Of a stretch of 50,629 bases of DNA, positions 15,051 through 22,660 are shown piece after piece. The first letter of the stretch is position 1, and each line of letters begins with the position of its first letter. Location: assembly GCA_964532175.1 (NCBI GenBank), contig CAZHGP010000005.1:1-50629 (forward strand), given 5' to 3'. Both the position numbers and the translations under genes were made by a program. The notes under the pieces are model-generated. The model saw only the letters and a program-made list of their open reading frames with translations, had not been told where the DNA came from and ran no database searches. The DNA is from JAVZCJ01 sp964532175. GTDB taxonomy: Archaea > Thermoproteota > Nitrososphaeria_A > Caldarchaeales > JAVZCJ01.

Positions 15051-17831
15051 ATGGAAATGAGCACAAAGATAGCAAAAGAGAATCATACGAAAATCTATAT
15101 GTTATCAACCAAAGAAGTACTCAGGGAACTAAATACTTCAGAAAATGGATTAAGCGAACTAGAAGCAAGAAAACGATTAAAAGAATATGGACCTAATATT
15201 ATAAAAGAATTTAAGAAAAAATCAATAATCATAAGATTTTTTGAACAATTTAAAAGTTTATTTGCAATATTATTACTTATTGCAAGTTTACTTGCTGCTA
15301 TTCTAAATATGATAGAACTTAGTGTAGCCATTATATTAATAGTTATCATTAATGCTATTGTAGGATTATTACAAGAATATAAAGCTGAAAAGCTTATTAA
15401 AGAATTAAAGAAAATTATGCCACTTTACGCAAGAGTATGTAGGGATGGAATAGAAAAGAAAATACAAGCAAGTGAGCTTGTTCCAGGAGACCTTATTATA
15501 TTAGAAGAAGGAGATCGTGTACCTGCTGATGCTCGTTTAATTGAAAGTTTTGGAGTTACTGTTAGTAGTGTAACTTTAACAGGTGAGTCTGCACCTCAAG
15601 CAAAAAGTGCTGAACCATTTTTGGAAGAGAATGTACCTTGGACAGATATACCAAACATCATACTTATGGGAACAACAGTTGTGTCTGGTCATGGTAAAGC
15701 TATAGTATTTTCAACTGGAATGAGGACTAAATTTGGTTCGATTGCTAACCTTGCTCAAACTATTAAAGAAGAGTCGAGCCCTTTACAAAAGGAAATTTCT
15801 AAAACTGCTAAAACAATATCAATAATGGCAATAATAATTGGTACAATATTTTTCATTATTGGGATTCTATTAAAAATTAGTTTACTTGAAGCTTTTTTAT
15901 TTGGAATTGGAATAATGGTAGCATGTGTTCCGGAAGGTTTACAAGCAACAATATCTGTTTCATTAGCAATGAGTATTCGAAGGATGGCGCGTAAAAATGC
16001 TTTAATAAAACGTCTTTCAGCTGTAGAAACATTGGGGTGTGTTACAACAATATGTACAGATAAAACTGGAACAATAACAAAGGGGGAAATGACTGTAACA
16101 AAAATATGGATAAACAATAAAGTTTTGCAAGTTACAGGTATTGGATACGAACCTCGTGGAGACTTTATTTTAAATGGTAAAAGAATATCAATAAATGATT
16201 TGCCAGAATTAAATTTATTATTTGAAGCAGCAACATTTTGCAATAATGCAAAATTAATTCCTCCATCTGATAAAAAGTCTAAATGGGAAGCTATTGGAGA
16301 TCCCACTGAAGTTGCTTTACTTATTGCTTCTCAAAAACTTGATTTTAATATTAATTTAGCTTTAGCAAAAAAACCACGTATTCATATGATACCTTTTGAT
16401 CCAATTAGAAAAATGATGAGCTCAATCCATAATGCAAATGATAAAAAAGTAGTTTATGTTAAAGGAGCACCGATTGAGGTTTTATCTAAATGTAAATATA
16501 TTTTAATTGAAGGACTAAATAAAGAACTTTCATCTTATTATAAAGATAAAATAGTTTCACAAATAAATGAATTTGCAAAGGAAGGATTGAGGGTTCTTGC
16601 TTTTGCATATAAGGAAATACCTCAAGATATTTATGAATATACAATTGAAAATATAGAAAAAGACCTTATTTTTATTGGATTAATGGCAATGTACGATCCT
16701 CCTAGACCAGAAGTTAAAGAAGCTATTGAAAAAGCTAGGAGAGCAGGAATTAAAATAATAATGGTTACTGGAGATCATGAATTAACAGCTAAAACTATAG
16801 CTTTACAAACATCAATAATAAAAGATGATAAATGTAAAGTTTTTACAGGAGCCGACTTAGATAAATTAAGTGATGAAGAATTATTAAAAGAATTAAACAA
16901 TGATGGAGTAGTTTTTGCCAGAATTACTCCAGAACATAAGCTTAGAATAGTAAGGCTTCTTAAAAAGAAAGGTGAAATCGTAGCTGTTACTGGGGATGGA
17001 GTAAATGATGCACCATCATTAAAAGCAGCAGATATAGGGATTGCTATGGGTATTACAGGCACGGATGTAGCAAAGGAGTCAGCTGATATAATATTGCTTG
17101 ATGATAATTTTGCTACAATTGTTAATGCTATTGAAGAAGGTAGAGGTGTATATAGAAACATAAAAAGATTTACCACATACATTCTTTCTTCAAATTGGCC
17201 AGAGTTAATTCCATTTATTGCTTTTGTATTATTTAAAATTCCTCTCGCTCTTACAATTATGCAAATATTAGCTATTGATTTAGGAACAGATGTTTTACCA
17301 GCTTTAGCATTAGGAGTTGAATATCCTAAACCAATTTTAATGTTGCAACCACCAAGAAGCCAGAAAGAAAGGTTATTGGATTTAGGAATGATAGCACGTT
17401 CATTTTTCCTTGGAATAATAGAAGCTTTTGCATGCATGATTAGTGCAATTACAACATGGATATCTGGAGGATGGTATTTTGGGCATTTCTTGAATATGAA
17501 TGATTATTTATATAAAAAAGGCACAACTATGGCTTTTGCAAGTATAGTTACGTCTCAAATTGGTAATGTTTTTGCTTGTAGAACAAGTAGGACATCGATA
17601 TTTAAAGTTGGTTTTCTATCTAATAAATGGATATTTTTTGGTATTCTTGGTGAAATTATTATAACTTTATTTATAATTTATTTTCAACCATTGCAACATA
17701 TATTCAATACTGTTCCATTAAGTTTATATGATTGGCTCTTCTTATTTATATTTTCTCCAGTTATTCTTTTTGCTGAAGAAATAAGAAAATTCTTTGTAAG
17801 ACGCTTAAAGCCTATTGAAATTGAAATGTAA
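15051..17831 (+). CDS. P-type cation ATPase, P2C (Na,K-ATPase)-like
   Basis: A 926-residue P-type ATPase. Landmarks: actuator TGES at 178-181, M4 motif VACVPEGLQA at about 290-299, phosphorylated D337 in CTDKTGT, and the hinge VTGDGVNDAPSLKAADIGIA. Residues after M4, RRMARKNALIKRLSAVETLG, closely follow the Na,K-ATPase sequence rather than SERCA, and M5-M6 contain SSNWPELIPF and AIDLGTDVLPALALG, matching P2C (SNIPEITPF / IDLGTDMVPA). The C-terminus keeps the P2C pattern too (EEIRKFFVRR). No beta subunit is visible nearby. It may exchange Na+ for K+ or H+. ATG 15051 has ATG again at codon 3; no strong ribosome site is seen. Confidence 0.9.
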   Translation: MEMSTKIAKENHTKIYMLSTKEVLRELNTSENGLSELEARKRLKEYGPNIIKEFKKKSIIIRFFEQFKSLFAILLLIASLLAAILNMIELSVAIILIVIINAIVGLLQEYKAEKLIKELKKIMPLYARVCRDGIEKKIQASELVPGDLIILEEGDRVPADARLIESFGVTVSSVTLTGESAPQAKSAEPFLEENVPWTDIPNIILMGTTVVSGHGKAIVFSTGMRTKFGSIANLAQTIKEESSPLQKEISKTAKTISIMAIIIGTIFFIIGILLKISLLEAFLFGIGIMVACVPEGLQATISVSLAMSIRRMARKNALIKRLSAVETLGCVTTICTDKTGTITKGEMTVTKIWINNKVLQVTGIGYEPRGDFILNGKRISINDLPELNLLFEAATFCNNAKLIPPSDKKSKWEAIGDPTEVALLIASQKLDFNINLALAKKPRIHMIPFDPIRKMMSSIHNANDKKVVYVKGAPIEVLSKCKYILIEGLNKELSSYYKDKIVSQINEFAKEGLRVLAFAYKEIPQDIYEYTIENIEKDLIFIGLMAMYDPPRPEVKEAIEKARRAGIKIIMVTGDHELTAKTIALQTSIIKDDKCKVFTGADLDKLSDEELLKELNNDGVVFARITPEHKLRIVRLLKKKGEIVAVTGDGVNDAPSLKAADIGIAMGITGTDVAKESADIILLDDNFATIVNAIEEGRGVYRNIKRFTTYILSSNWPELIPFIAFVLFKIPLALTIMQILAIDLGTDVLPALALGVEYPKPILMLQPPRSQKERLLDLGMIARSFFLGIIEAFACMISAITTWISGGWYFGHFLNMNDYLYKKGTTMAFASIVTSQIGNVFACRTSRTSIFKVGFLSNKWIFFGILGEIIITLFIIYFQPLQHIFNTVPLSLYDWLFLFIFSPVILFAEEIRKFFVRRLKPIEIEM

Positions 17832-17840
17832 AAAATAATA

Positions 17841-18347
17841 TTAATAATTCTCTTTAATTCTCTCAATTTTACGTGATAAGATCTCTATAAGTTGCTCTTC
17901 TTCAAGAGCATGTTTCTCATCTTGTGTAAGTTCCTCTGGTAACCATTTTGGCTTAGGTTTATCCTTAAAATATGCTCTTATGGCTCTTCTTAAGGCTCCT
18001 ACAGCAAGTATTCCACAATGATATTTGACAGCTGGGAGTCCTCCAAGCTCATCTGAAATTCTTTTCCAAGAAATTTGCCAAGCTTCTTCTAATGTTTTAT
18101 CTTTAATAATCTCAGTCAGTATGCTTGAAGCAGCTATATTTGCTGCACAACCATAACTTTCAAATGATGCTTTAATTATTTTTTGAGTATTTTTATCTAT
18201 TTTAAGATATATTGCAATCATATCTCCACAAGCTATACTTCCAGCTACAGCTGAAGCATCTGCATCTTCCATTTTACCTAAATTCTTAGGATTTCTAAAA
18301 AGTTCCAAAACTTTAGGATTATATGGTAAAGGAATTCTACTAGACAT
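17841..18347 (-). CDS. iscU: IscU/NifU-type iron-sulfur scaffold
   Basis: A NifU N-terminal-type scaffold of about 168 residues on which [2Fe-2S]/[4Fe-4S] clusters are assembled. Numbered from the longer frame (ATG 18354-18356), the three ligand cysteines are C43 (SIACGD, with the conserved D45), C70 (SYGCAANIAAS) and C114 (KYHCGILAVGALR). I prefer the start at 18347 because GGAGATGAG lies at the right distance upstream and because the upstream codons overlap the desulfurase gene. The C-terminal 45 residues (KPKPKWLPEELTQDEKHAL) are a charged extension. It is the last gene of the sulfur operon; the desulfurase stop overlaps its first codons. Confidence 0.9.
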   Translation of the reverse strand: MSSRIPLPYNPKVLELFRNPKNLGKMEDADASAVAGSIACGDMIAIYLKIDKNTQKIIKASFESYGCAANIAASSILTEIIKDKTLEEAWQISWKRISDELGGLPAVKYHCGILAVGALRRAIRAYFKDKPKPKWLPEELTQDEKHALEEEQLIEILSRKIERIKENY

Positions 18348-19581
18348 TTTTCTCATCTCCAGGTTTAATTGGACTAATCGAGCGTATTCTAGATACTACT
18401 TCAGGCATTTTCTCAATCACATATTTTATATCTTCTTCATTATGAAAAGGAGTAACTTTCATTAATAAACTTCCATGCGCTTCTTCATACTTTCTTCCTA
18501 TAGCTAAAAGAACATGGCTTGGCTCTAAAACTCTACTTGTACAAGCACTTCCACTTGAAACATATATTCCATTTAAGCTAAGCTCAACAGTTAATGCTTC
18601 ACCCTCACAATATAGAAAGCTTAAATTAGCATTATCAGATGAACGTTTATTCCCTTTTGGACCATTTAAAAACACATAATCTATTTTTTCAATTATATTT
18701 TTTATAAGCATATCTCTAAGATTAATCATTTTTGAATTATAAAATTCAAAATTAGAATATAAAATTTTAATTGCTTTAGAAAAACCAAATATGGAAGGAA
18801 TATTTTCTAAACTTGGCCAAAGTTTTTGAGTACTAAGTTGTCCATATATTATAGGTTCTAATTTTATTCCTTCTTTTACATAAAGTGCTCCTGCACCTTT
18901 TGGTCCATAAACTTTATGGCTACTGAAAGAAGCCAAATCTACATTCAATTTTCTTAAATCTATTTTAATTTTTCCAAAAGCATCACAAGCATCTGTATGA
19001 ATGAATGCTTCTGGATTTTTATCTTTTACTATATCAATTATTGCTTTTAAATCTTGTATTGTTCCTATTTCATGATTTACAGCTGCTATGCTTACTAAAA
19101 GAGTATCCTTATCAATATTTTTATCTATAAAATCTTTATTTACAAATCCTTCTTTATCTACTGGAATTTTAATAACTTTATATCCATATTTTTGAAGATG
19201 CTCGGCTGGAAAAATCACACTTAAATGCTCTATGCTTGAAACAAGTATTTTATTTCTCTCTTTATAAGATTCTGCTAATCCTAAGATAGCTAAATTATTT
19301 GCTTCAGTACCATTATGAGTATATATTATTTCTTCAGGATTACAATTTAAAACATTAGCTAATATATTACTTGATTCATAAAGTTTCTCGTAAGATTCCC
19401 ATCCAATTTTATGTGTTATAGATGGATGACCATATCCAATATTTTTGTAAGTTTCAATTAAAGCTTCTAAAGCTTCAGGAAATATTAATCCAGAATTTTC
19501 TGAATCAAGGTATACTTCCTTTTTAGGTTTACCATGAGATTCTAAAAGAGATCTTACATCTTTAATTACATCACTTGACAT
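18340..19581 (-). CDS. iscS: cysteine desulfurase (NifS/IscS family)
   Basis: A 413-residue PLP enzyme that removes sulfur from cysteine as an enzyme-bound persulfide. H119 (SSIEHLS), the PLP lysine K223 (SFSSHKVYGPKGAG) and the catalytic-loop cysteine C347 (SSGSACTSR) are present, and the C-terminus has HVLLAIG. The stretch that is normally GGxQE-G-x-RxGTEN reads YGQLSTQKLWPSLENI here, so the lid is divergent. Genes on both sides (TusA upstream by 2 bp, IscU downstream with overlap) show that the sulfur goes to an Fe-S scaffold and possibly to thiolation through TusA. Translation starts at ATG 19581. Confidence 0.92.
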   Translation of the reverse strand: MSSDVIKDVRSLLESHGKPKKEVYLDSENSGLIFPEALEALIETYKNIGYGHPSITHKIGWESYEKLYESSNILANVLNCNPEEIIYTHNGTEANNLAILGLAESYKERNKILVSSIEHLSVIFPAEHLQKYGYKVIKIPVDKEGFVNKDFIDKNIDKDTLLVSIAAVNHEIGTIQDLKAIIDIVKDKNPEAFIHTDACDAFGKIKIDLRKLNVDLASFSSHKVYGPKGAGALYVKEGIKLEPIIYGQLSTQKLWPSLENIPSIFGFSKAIKILYSNFEFYNSKMINLRDMLIKNIIEKIDYVFLNGPKGNKRSSDNANLSFLYCEGEALTVELSLNGIYVSSGSACTSRVLEPSHVLLAIGRKYEEAHGSLLMKVTPFHNEEDIKYVIEKMPEVVSRIRSISPIKPGDEKNV

Positions 19582-19583
19582 TA

Positions 19584-19823
19584 TTATTTAACCTCCACAT
19601 ATATTTCATATACATCTTCATTTTTATCAATCTTTAAAATATTATGTCCTACATTAGAAGCCCATTCTTTTATATCAGAAGGGGCAGCTGGATCGGTAGC
19701 TAAAAGCTTAATTATTTGACCCGATTCTGCTTTACTAATTGCTTCAACTAATGCTAATAAAGGTCCTGGACAAAACTTAAATCTTGCATCAATTACTAAA
19801 TCTACTTTCATATTTTTATTCAC
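19584..19823 (-). CDS. tusA: TusA/SirA-family sulfur carrier
   Basis: A 79-residue two-layer alpha/beta sulfur-transfer protein. The active cysteine is C18 in DARFKFCPGPLLALVEAISK, i.e. the CPxP motif (here CPGP), preceded by the conserved D-x-R. The second landmark LLATDPAAPSDIKEWASNVGH is also typical. It accepts persulfide from a cysteine desulfurase and passes it on, for example to DsrE-like proteins or to tRNA and cofactor thiolation. It is coupled to the desulfurase (2 bp apart) and follows a DsrE-like gene by 10 bp. Confidence 0.9.
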   Translation of the reverse strand: MNKNMKVDLVIDARFKFCPGPLLALVEAISKAESGQIIKLLATDPAAPSDIKEWASNVGHNILKIDKNEDVYEIYVEVK

Positions 19824-19833
19824 TTTTTATTTT

Positions 19834-20244
19834 TTAAGAAATAAATAAGTTTATTTCAGAATCTTTAGCTTTAGATAGGAAAGTTGGAGCACCAACTATA
19901 TCATCTACAAAATCTTCAAGATTTTCTTTATTAATTTTAAATAAATCCATAGTAGTTGAACAAGCATAAATTTTAAGTCTACCAGTATTTTTAAAAGATT
20001 TAAGCATACTTTTCCATTCTGGAATTTTACCTAATTCTATCATTTTTATTAAAGATTCTTTATATTCATTATAATCTAAGCTTACATTTTTAGTTTCATG
20101 TCCTTTCTTTAAAGCTAGCAAACCCCAAAAAGTGAAAAATATTTCAGCATTCCATCCTAAGGCAACAGAACTAGTTGCAAGTATTATTGCTGGATAAATT
20201 TTATCTAATCTTTCAGATGCTAGTATGATAGATATTTTAGGCAT
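19834..20244 (-). CDS. DsrE/DsrF-family sulfurtransferase-like protein
   Basis: A 136-residue DsrE2-type protein: N-terminal strand KISIILASERLDKIYPAIIL, the signature GWNAEIFFTFWGLLALKK at about 30-47, and a conserved cysteine C95 in RLKIYACSTTMDLF, the expected persulfide-carrying residue. Such proteins take sulfur from TusA in sulfur-oxidising organisms; in anaerobic archaea they may store or relay persulfide. It is the first gene of the four-gene sulfur operon. GAGGAAAT directly precedes ATG 20244, and a palindrome overlies the TATA box upstream, so the operon is probably repressible. Confidence 0.85.
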   Translation of the reverse strand: MPKISIILASERLDKIYPAIILATSSVALGWNAEIFFTFWGLLALKKGHETKNVSLDYNEYKESLIKMIELGKIPEWKSMLKSFKNTGRLKIYACSTTMDLFKINKENLEDFVDDIVGAPTFLSKAKDSEINLFIS

Positions 20245-20262
20245 ATTTCCTCAAGAAATTAA

Positions 20263-20279
20263 ATATAACGGTGTTATAT
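20263..20279. promoter_or_regulatory. palindromic operator ATATAAC-GGT-GTTATAT over the TATA box of the sulfur operon
   Basis: ATATAAC (20263-20269) and GTTATAT (20273-20279) are perfect 7-bp inverted arms around GGT. On the minus strand the TATA box reads TTTATATAAC at about 20274-20283, so the right arm lies within it. Bound repressor would block TBP/TFB access. It lies 20-35 bp upstream of the DsrE-like start. The regulator is not in the operon. Confidence 0.55.
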
Positions 20280-20414
20280 AAAGTTTTAAAAATATAAATG
20301 GAAATTTGAAAGTAAATTTTTAATTTTCTATTTTTTAGATTTAGATATAAATATTTAGATAAAAATTATCTAATGTATATTTGCATCATCTTTTCAGAAT
20401 TTTTTAAAGAATGT

Positions 20415-21011
20415 TTATTTCTTAGCTTCTTTTCTACGTATAGTCGATGCTACTAAACAAAGCAATCCTGAAAATAGAGCCATCCAAAATTTAAATGTAA
20501 ATTGAGATAATGTTTTGATTTTTAAAGAAGCATCAATATACAATATTGGATAAAGGTTTATAGTTAGATATTGGCTTGAATATGGCATTAATGCATCATT
20601 TAAGTTTGGTAAAACTTCAGCTACAATAGGTATGTATTGTTGTGCTGAAGATATTATTATAGTAATGCCAATCAAGATTAAAACAATAAATAATACTGGC
20701 ATTATAAATGGTCTGAGATTAAATAATCGTTGTGACCATGTTTTTTTATATAACAATGAGCCAGCAATTATAGTGATTGAACCAATTATAGCAAGCAATC
20801 TTTCGCATAAAAACAATCCAATTATTAAAGGTGGTGGTTTAAGGAACTCCAAACCTAAAATCTCGAACTTAAAGTCAAATGGAGAAAATCCAATGTATAA
20901 AAATGGTTTAGAAACTTCACCACCAATTAATTCCCACCAAGCACCACCAGCTATAGATATTATTAGGAAAATAATTCCACTAATTAGATATAAAATTCTA
21001 AATTTCTCCAT
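20415..21011 (-). CDS. four-TM membrane protein, unknown function
   Basis: A 198-residue membrane protein with hydrophobic segments at about 7-24, 60-84, 102-121 and 172-190. Between TM1 and TM2 is an extracellular loop (SKPFLYIGFSPFDFKFEILG) and between TM3 and TM4 a loop with PNLNDALMPYSSQYLT. No catalytic motif is seen. It follows the 170-residue anchored protein by 6 bp on the same strand, so the two are almost certainly co-transcribed and may form a complex in the cell envelope. I do not recognise the family. Confidence 0.7.
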   Translation of the reverse strand: MEKFRILYLISGIIFLIISIAGGAWWELIGGEVSKPFLYIGFSPFDFKFEILGLEFLKPPPLIIGLFLCERLLAIIGSITIIAGSLLYKKTWSQRLFNLRPFIMPVLFIVLILIGITIIISSAQQYIPIVAEVLPNLNDALMPYSSQYLTINLYPILYIDASLKIKTLSQFTFKFWMALFSGLLCLVASTIRRKEAKK

Positions 21012-21017
21012 ATTTTT

Positions 21018-21530
21018 TCACTTCGGAAATCTAAAATTGCTTATCGAGAATTCGAATGGAATTTCAATTGAATTTAAGATCAAAGTGACATTCCCTGAAA
21101 GATTAACAGGAGATCCTTTTTCAAGAATTATCATAAGATCTTCGATAGAGCCTTTCTCTAATAAGAACAAGATATGTACGCTCTCCTTCTCACCAGATTC
21201 TAAAATAAATGGAGCTTGAAGAATTATTTTTCCATCAATATTTGATGAAGGAACAGTTATCCTTGCATACAATTTATTTAAACCAACCTTATTATTCCCA
21301 CTATTAAACAATTCAACATTCAATAAGTATCTTCCATCAGTAGTAGTATAATTTATTGAGATTATACGAATTGAGCTTGGGTCAAAGGATATAAATTCTT
21401 GAGGAGGGTTTAAAACTGGCATAATGAAATTCGATAGAGATCCTGAAGTGAAATAGTAGAATGTTAGAGGTGCTATAATTGCTATAATTGTGATAAGTCT
21501 AGGTACCCATACTATGAGTCTTTCGTTCAT
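21018..21530 (-). CDS. membrane-anchored beta-rich surface protein, unknown function
   Basis: A 170-residue protein with one N-terminal hydrophobic segment (about 10-28, LITIIAIIAPLTFYYF) followed by an extracytoplasmic domain with alternating short strands: IRIISINYTTTDGRYLLNVE, LFNSGNNKVGLNKLYARITV, LILNSIEIPFEF. This looks like an immunoglobulin- or LEA14-like sandwich. No cysteines are present in the outer part. It is transcribed just ahead of the four-TM protein (6-bp gap). No function can be assigned. The 287 bp upstream (21531-21817) hold no gene. Confidence 0.7.
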   Translation of the reverse strand: MNERLIVWVPRLITIIAIIAPLTFYYFTSGSLSNFIMPVLNPPQEFISFDPSSIRIISINYTTTDGRYLLNVELFNSGNNKVGLNKLYARITVPSSNIDGKIILQAPFILESGEKESVHILFLLEKGSIEDLMIILEKGSPVNLSGNVTLILNSIEIPFEFSISNFRFPK

Positions 21531-21817
21531 TGTTTTGAATGCTTAATAGTAACTTATAAACTTTTCTGGATTTTTTGATTCTCTTTTATAATATTCCTTT
21601 TTAGAATTTTTATTTATTAAAAATCTAAGGTTTTTCTTTTTCTAAACTTATTTAATAACTTAAGATTTAGAAAATTGTCATATTAAAAATTTTATTAAAA
21701 AATTTAACAAGTAGTAAAAATTCTAATAAAAACAAAAGGAGGATTACATTTTTAAATTTAGAAGTGAAATGCTTAAAATAGACGAATTGTACTTTCTACA
21801 ATCTTTTTTATCCGATT

Positions 21818-22660
21818 CTATGTTTCTTGAATTATTTTTCTCCAATAATCATTTAATTCATATATTTTCTCATCATCCCCAACAAAGCCTTCTTCAGTCA
21901 TTTTAAGCTTTACTACTTTAGGGGTAGGCATAGCTATATGTTTTTCTAAAATTGCAAGACGTTTATAATCTTTCAAAATTAATAATCTTAATATTGTTTT
22001 ACTTATGTATTCAAGATGACTGCCACCAATTACTTCAAATCTTTTTGCATCAAAACCCAATTCTAAATCTAATAACTCTTGTTTTTTTAACATTTTGTTT
22101 CTTTCTCTATCTAAAAATGTTTTGTATGCAGCACTTTTAGTCCATGAAACAAGAATAACAGGCACATCATACTTTATAGCCAAACTCATCAACTTTCCAG
22201 CTTGATATGCAAGCTTACCTTGTAATTCTCTAGCTTCACTTGCTAAAAAAGAAGTTTTTGTAGCCAAGAGCTGTTTATGATATTGATTTACAAAACTATC
22301 AACTATAAAAGCTAATGGTTGAAGCCCCTCATTCTTTATTGTTTCTTCCCATTTATGAATAATAGTTTTATGTTGTTCACTTAAACTATCTACACGAGTT
22401 ATATACATACGATCTAAAATTGATTGATCAATATTAAGAGCTTTAGCCATTTGTAATAATCGAGATTCATGAAAACCTTGTTCTGTGTCTAAATAGAAAA
22501 ATTCCCCCTCACAATTCTTAGATAAATTGAGAATTGTTTGAAGTATTATTGTTGTTTTTCCACTCCCAGGATCTCCATAAATAAGATTTATTGCGCTTGC
22601 TAAAAATCCACCACCCATTAATTTATCTAAAATTTTGCAACCTGTAGAAATATATCTCAT
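21818..22660 (-). CDS. RecA/RadB-like ATPase
   Basis: A 280-residue RecA-fold ATPase. It begins with the RadA/RadB/KaiC entry sequence STGCKILDKLMGGGF, Walker A GDPGSGKT is at 29-36, and Walker B is LAFIVDSF with D121. QGFHESRLLQMAKALNI resembles the RadB segment after the first strand pair. There is no N-terminal HhH domain, so it is a RadB/RecA-paralogue-type protein rather than the recombinase itself. Its start overlaps the stop of the preceding 694-residue membrane ATPase by 4 bp, implying that they work together; that pairing is not the usual RadB context. The product may load or regulate RadA, or serve DNA handling at the membrane. Confidence 0.8.
   Translation of the reverse strand: MRYISTGCKILDKLMGGGFLASAINLIYGDPGSGKTTIILQTILNLSKNCEGEFFYLDTEQGFHESRLLQMAKALNIDQSILDRMYITRVDSLSEQHKTIIHKWEETIKNEGLQPLAFIVDSFVNQYHKQLLATKTSFLASEARELQGKLAYQAGKLMSLAIKYDVPVILVSWTKSAAYKTFLDRERNKMLKKQELLDLELGFDAKRFEVIGGSHLEYISKTILRLLILKDYKRLAILEKHIAMPTPKVVKLKMTEEGFVGDDEKIYELNDYWRKIIQET

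Noticed and set aside
16775..17437. A 220-codon minus-strand frame inside the P-type ATPase
   Set aside because: It is antisense to conserved ATPase motifs, and its composition (rich in S, I and N without domains) is that of a shadow frame.
20340..20420. A possible C/D box RNA on the minus strand (CTGA close to GATGATG)
   Set aside because: The boxes are in the wrong order and there is no terminal stem; it lies just upstream of the sulfur operon promoter.
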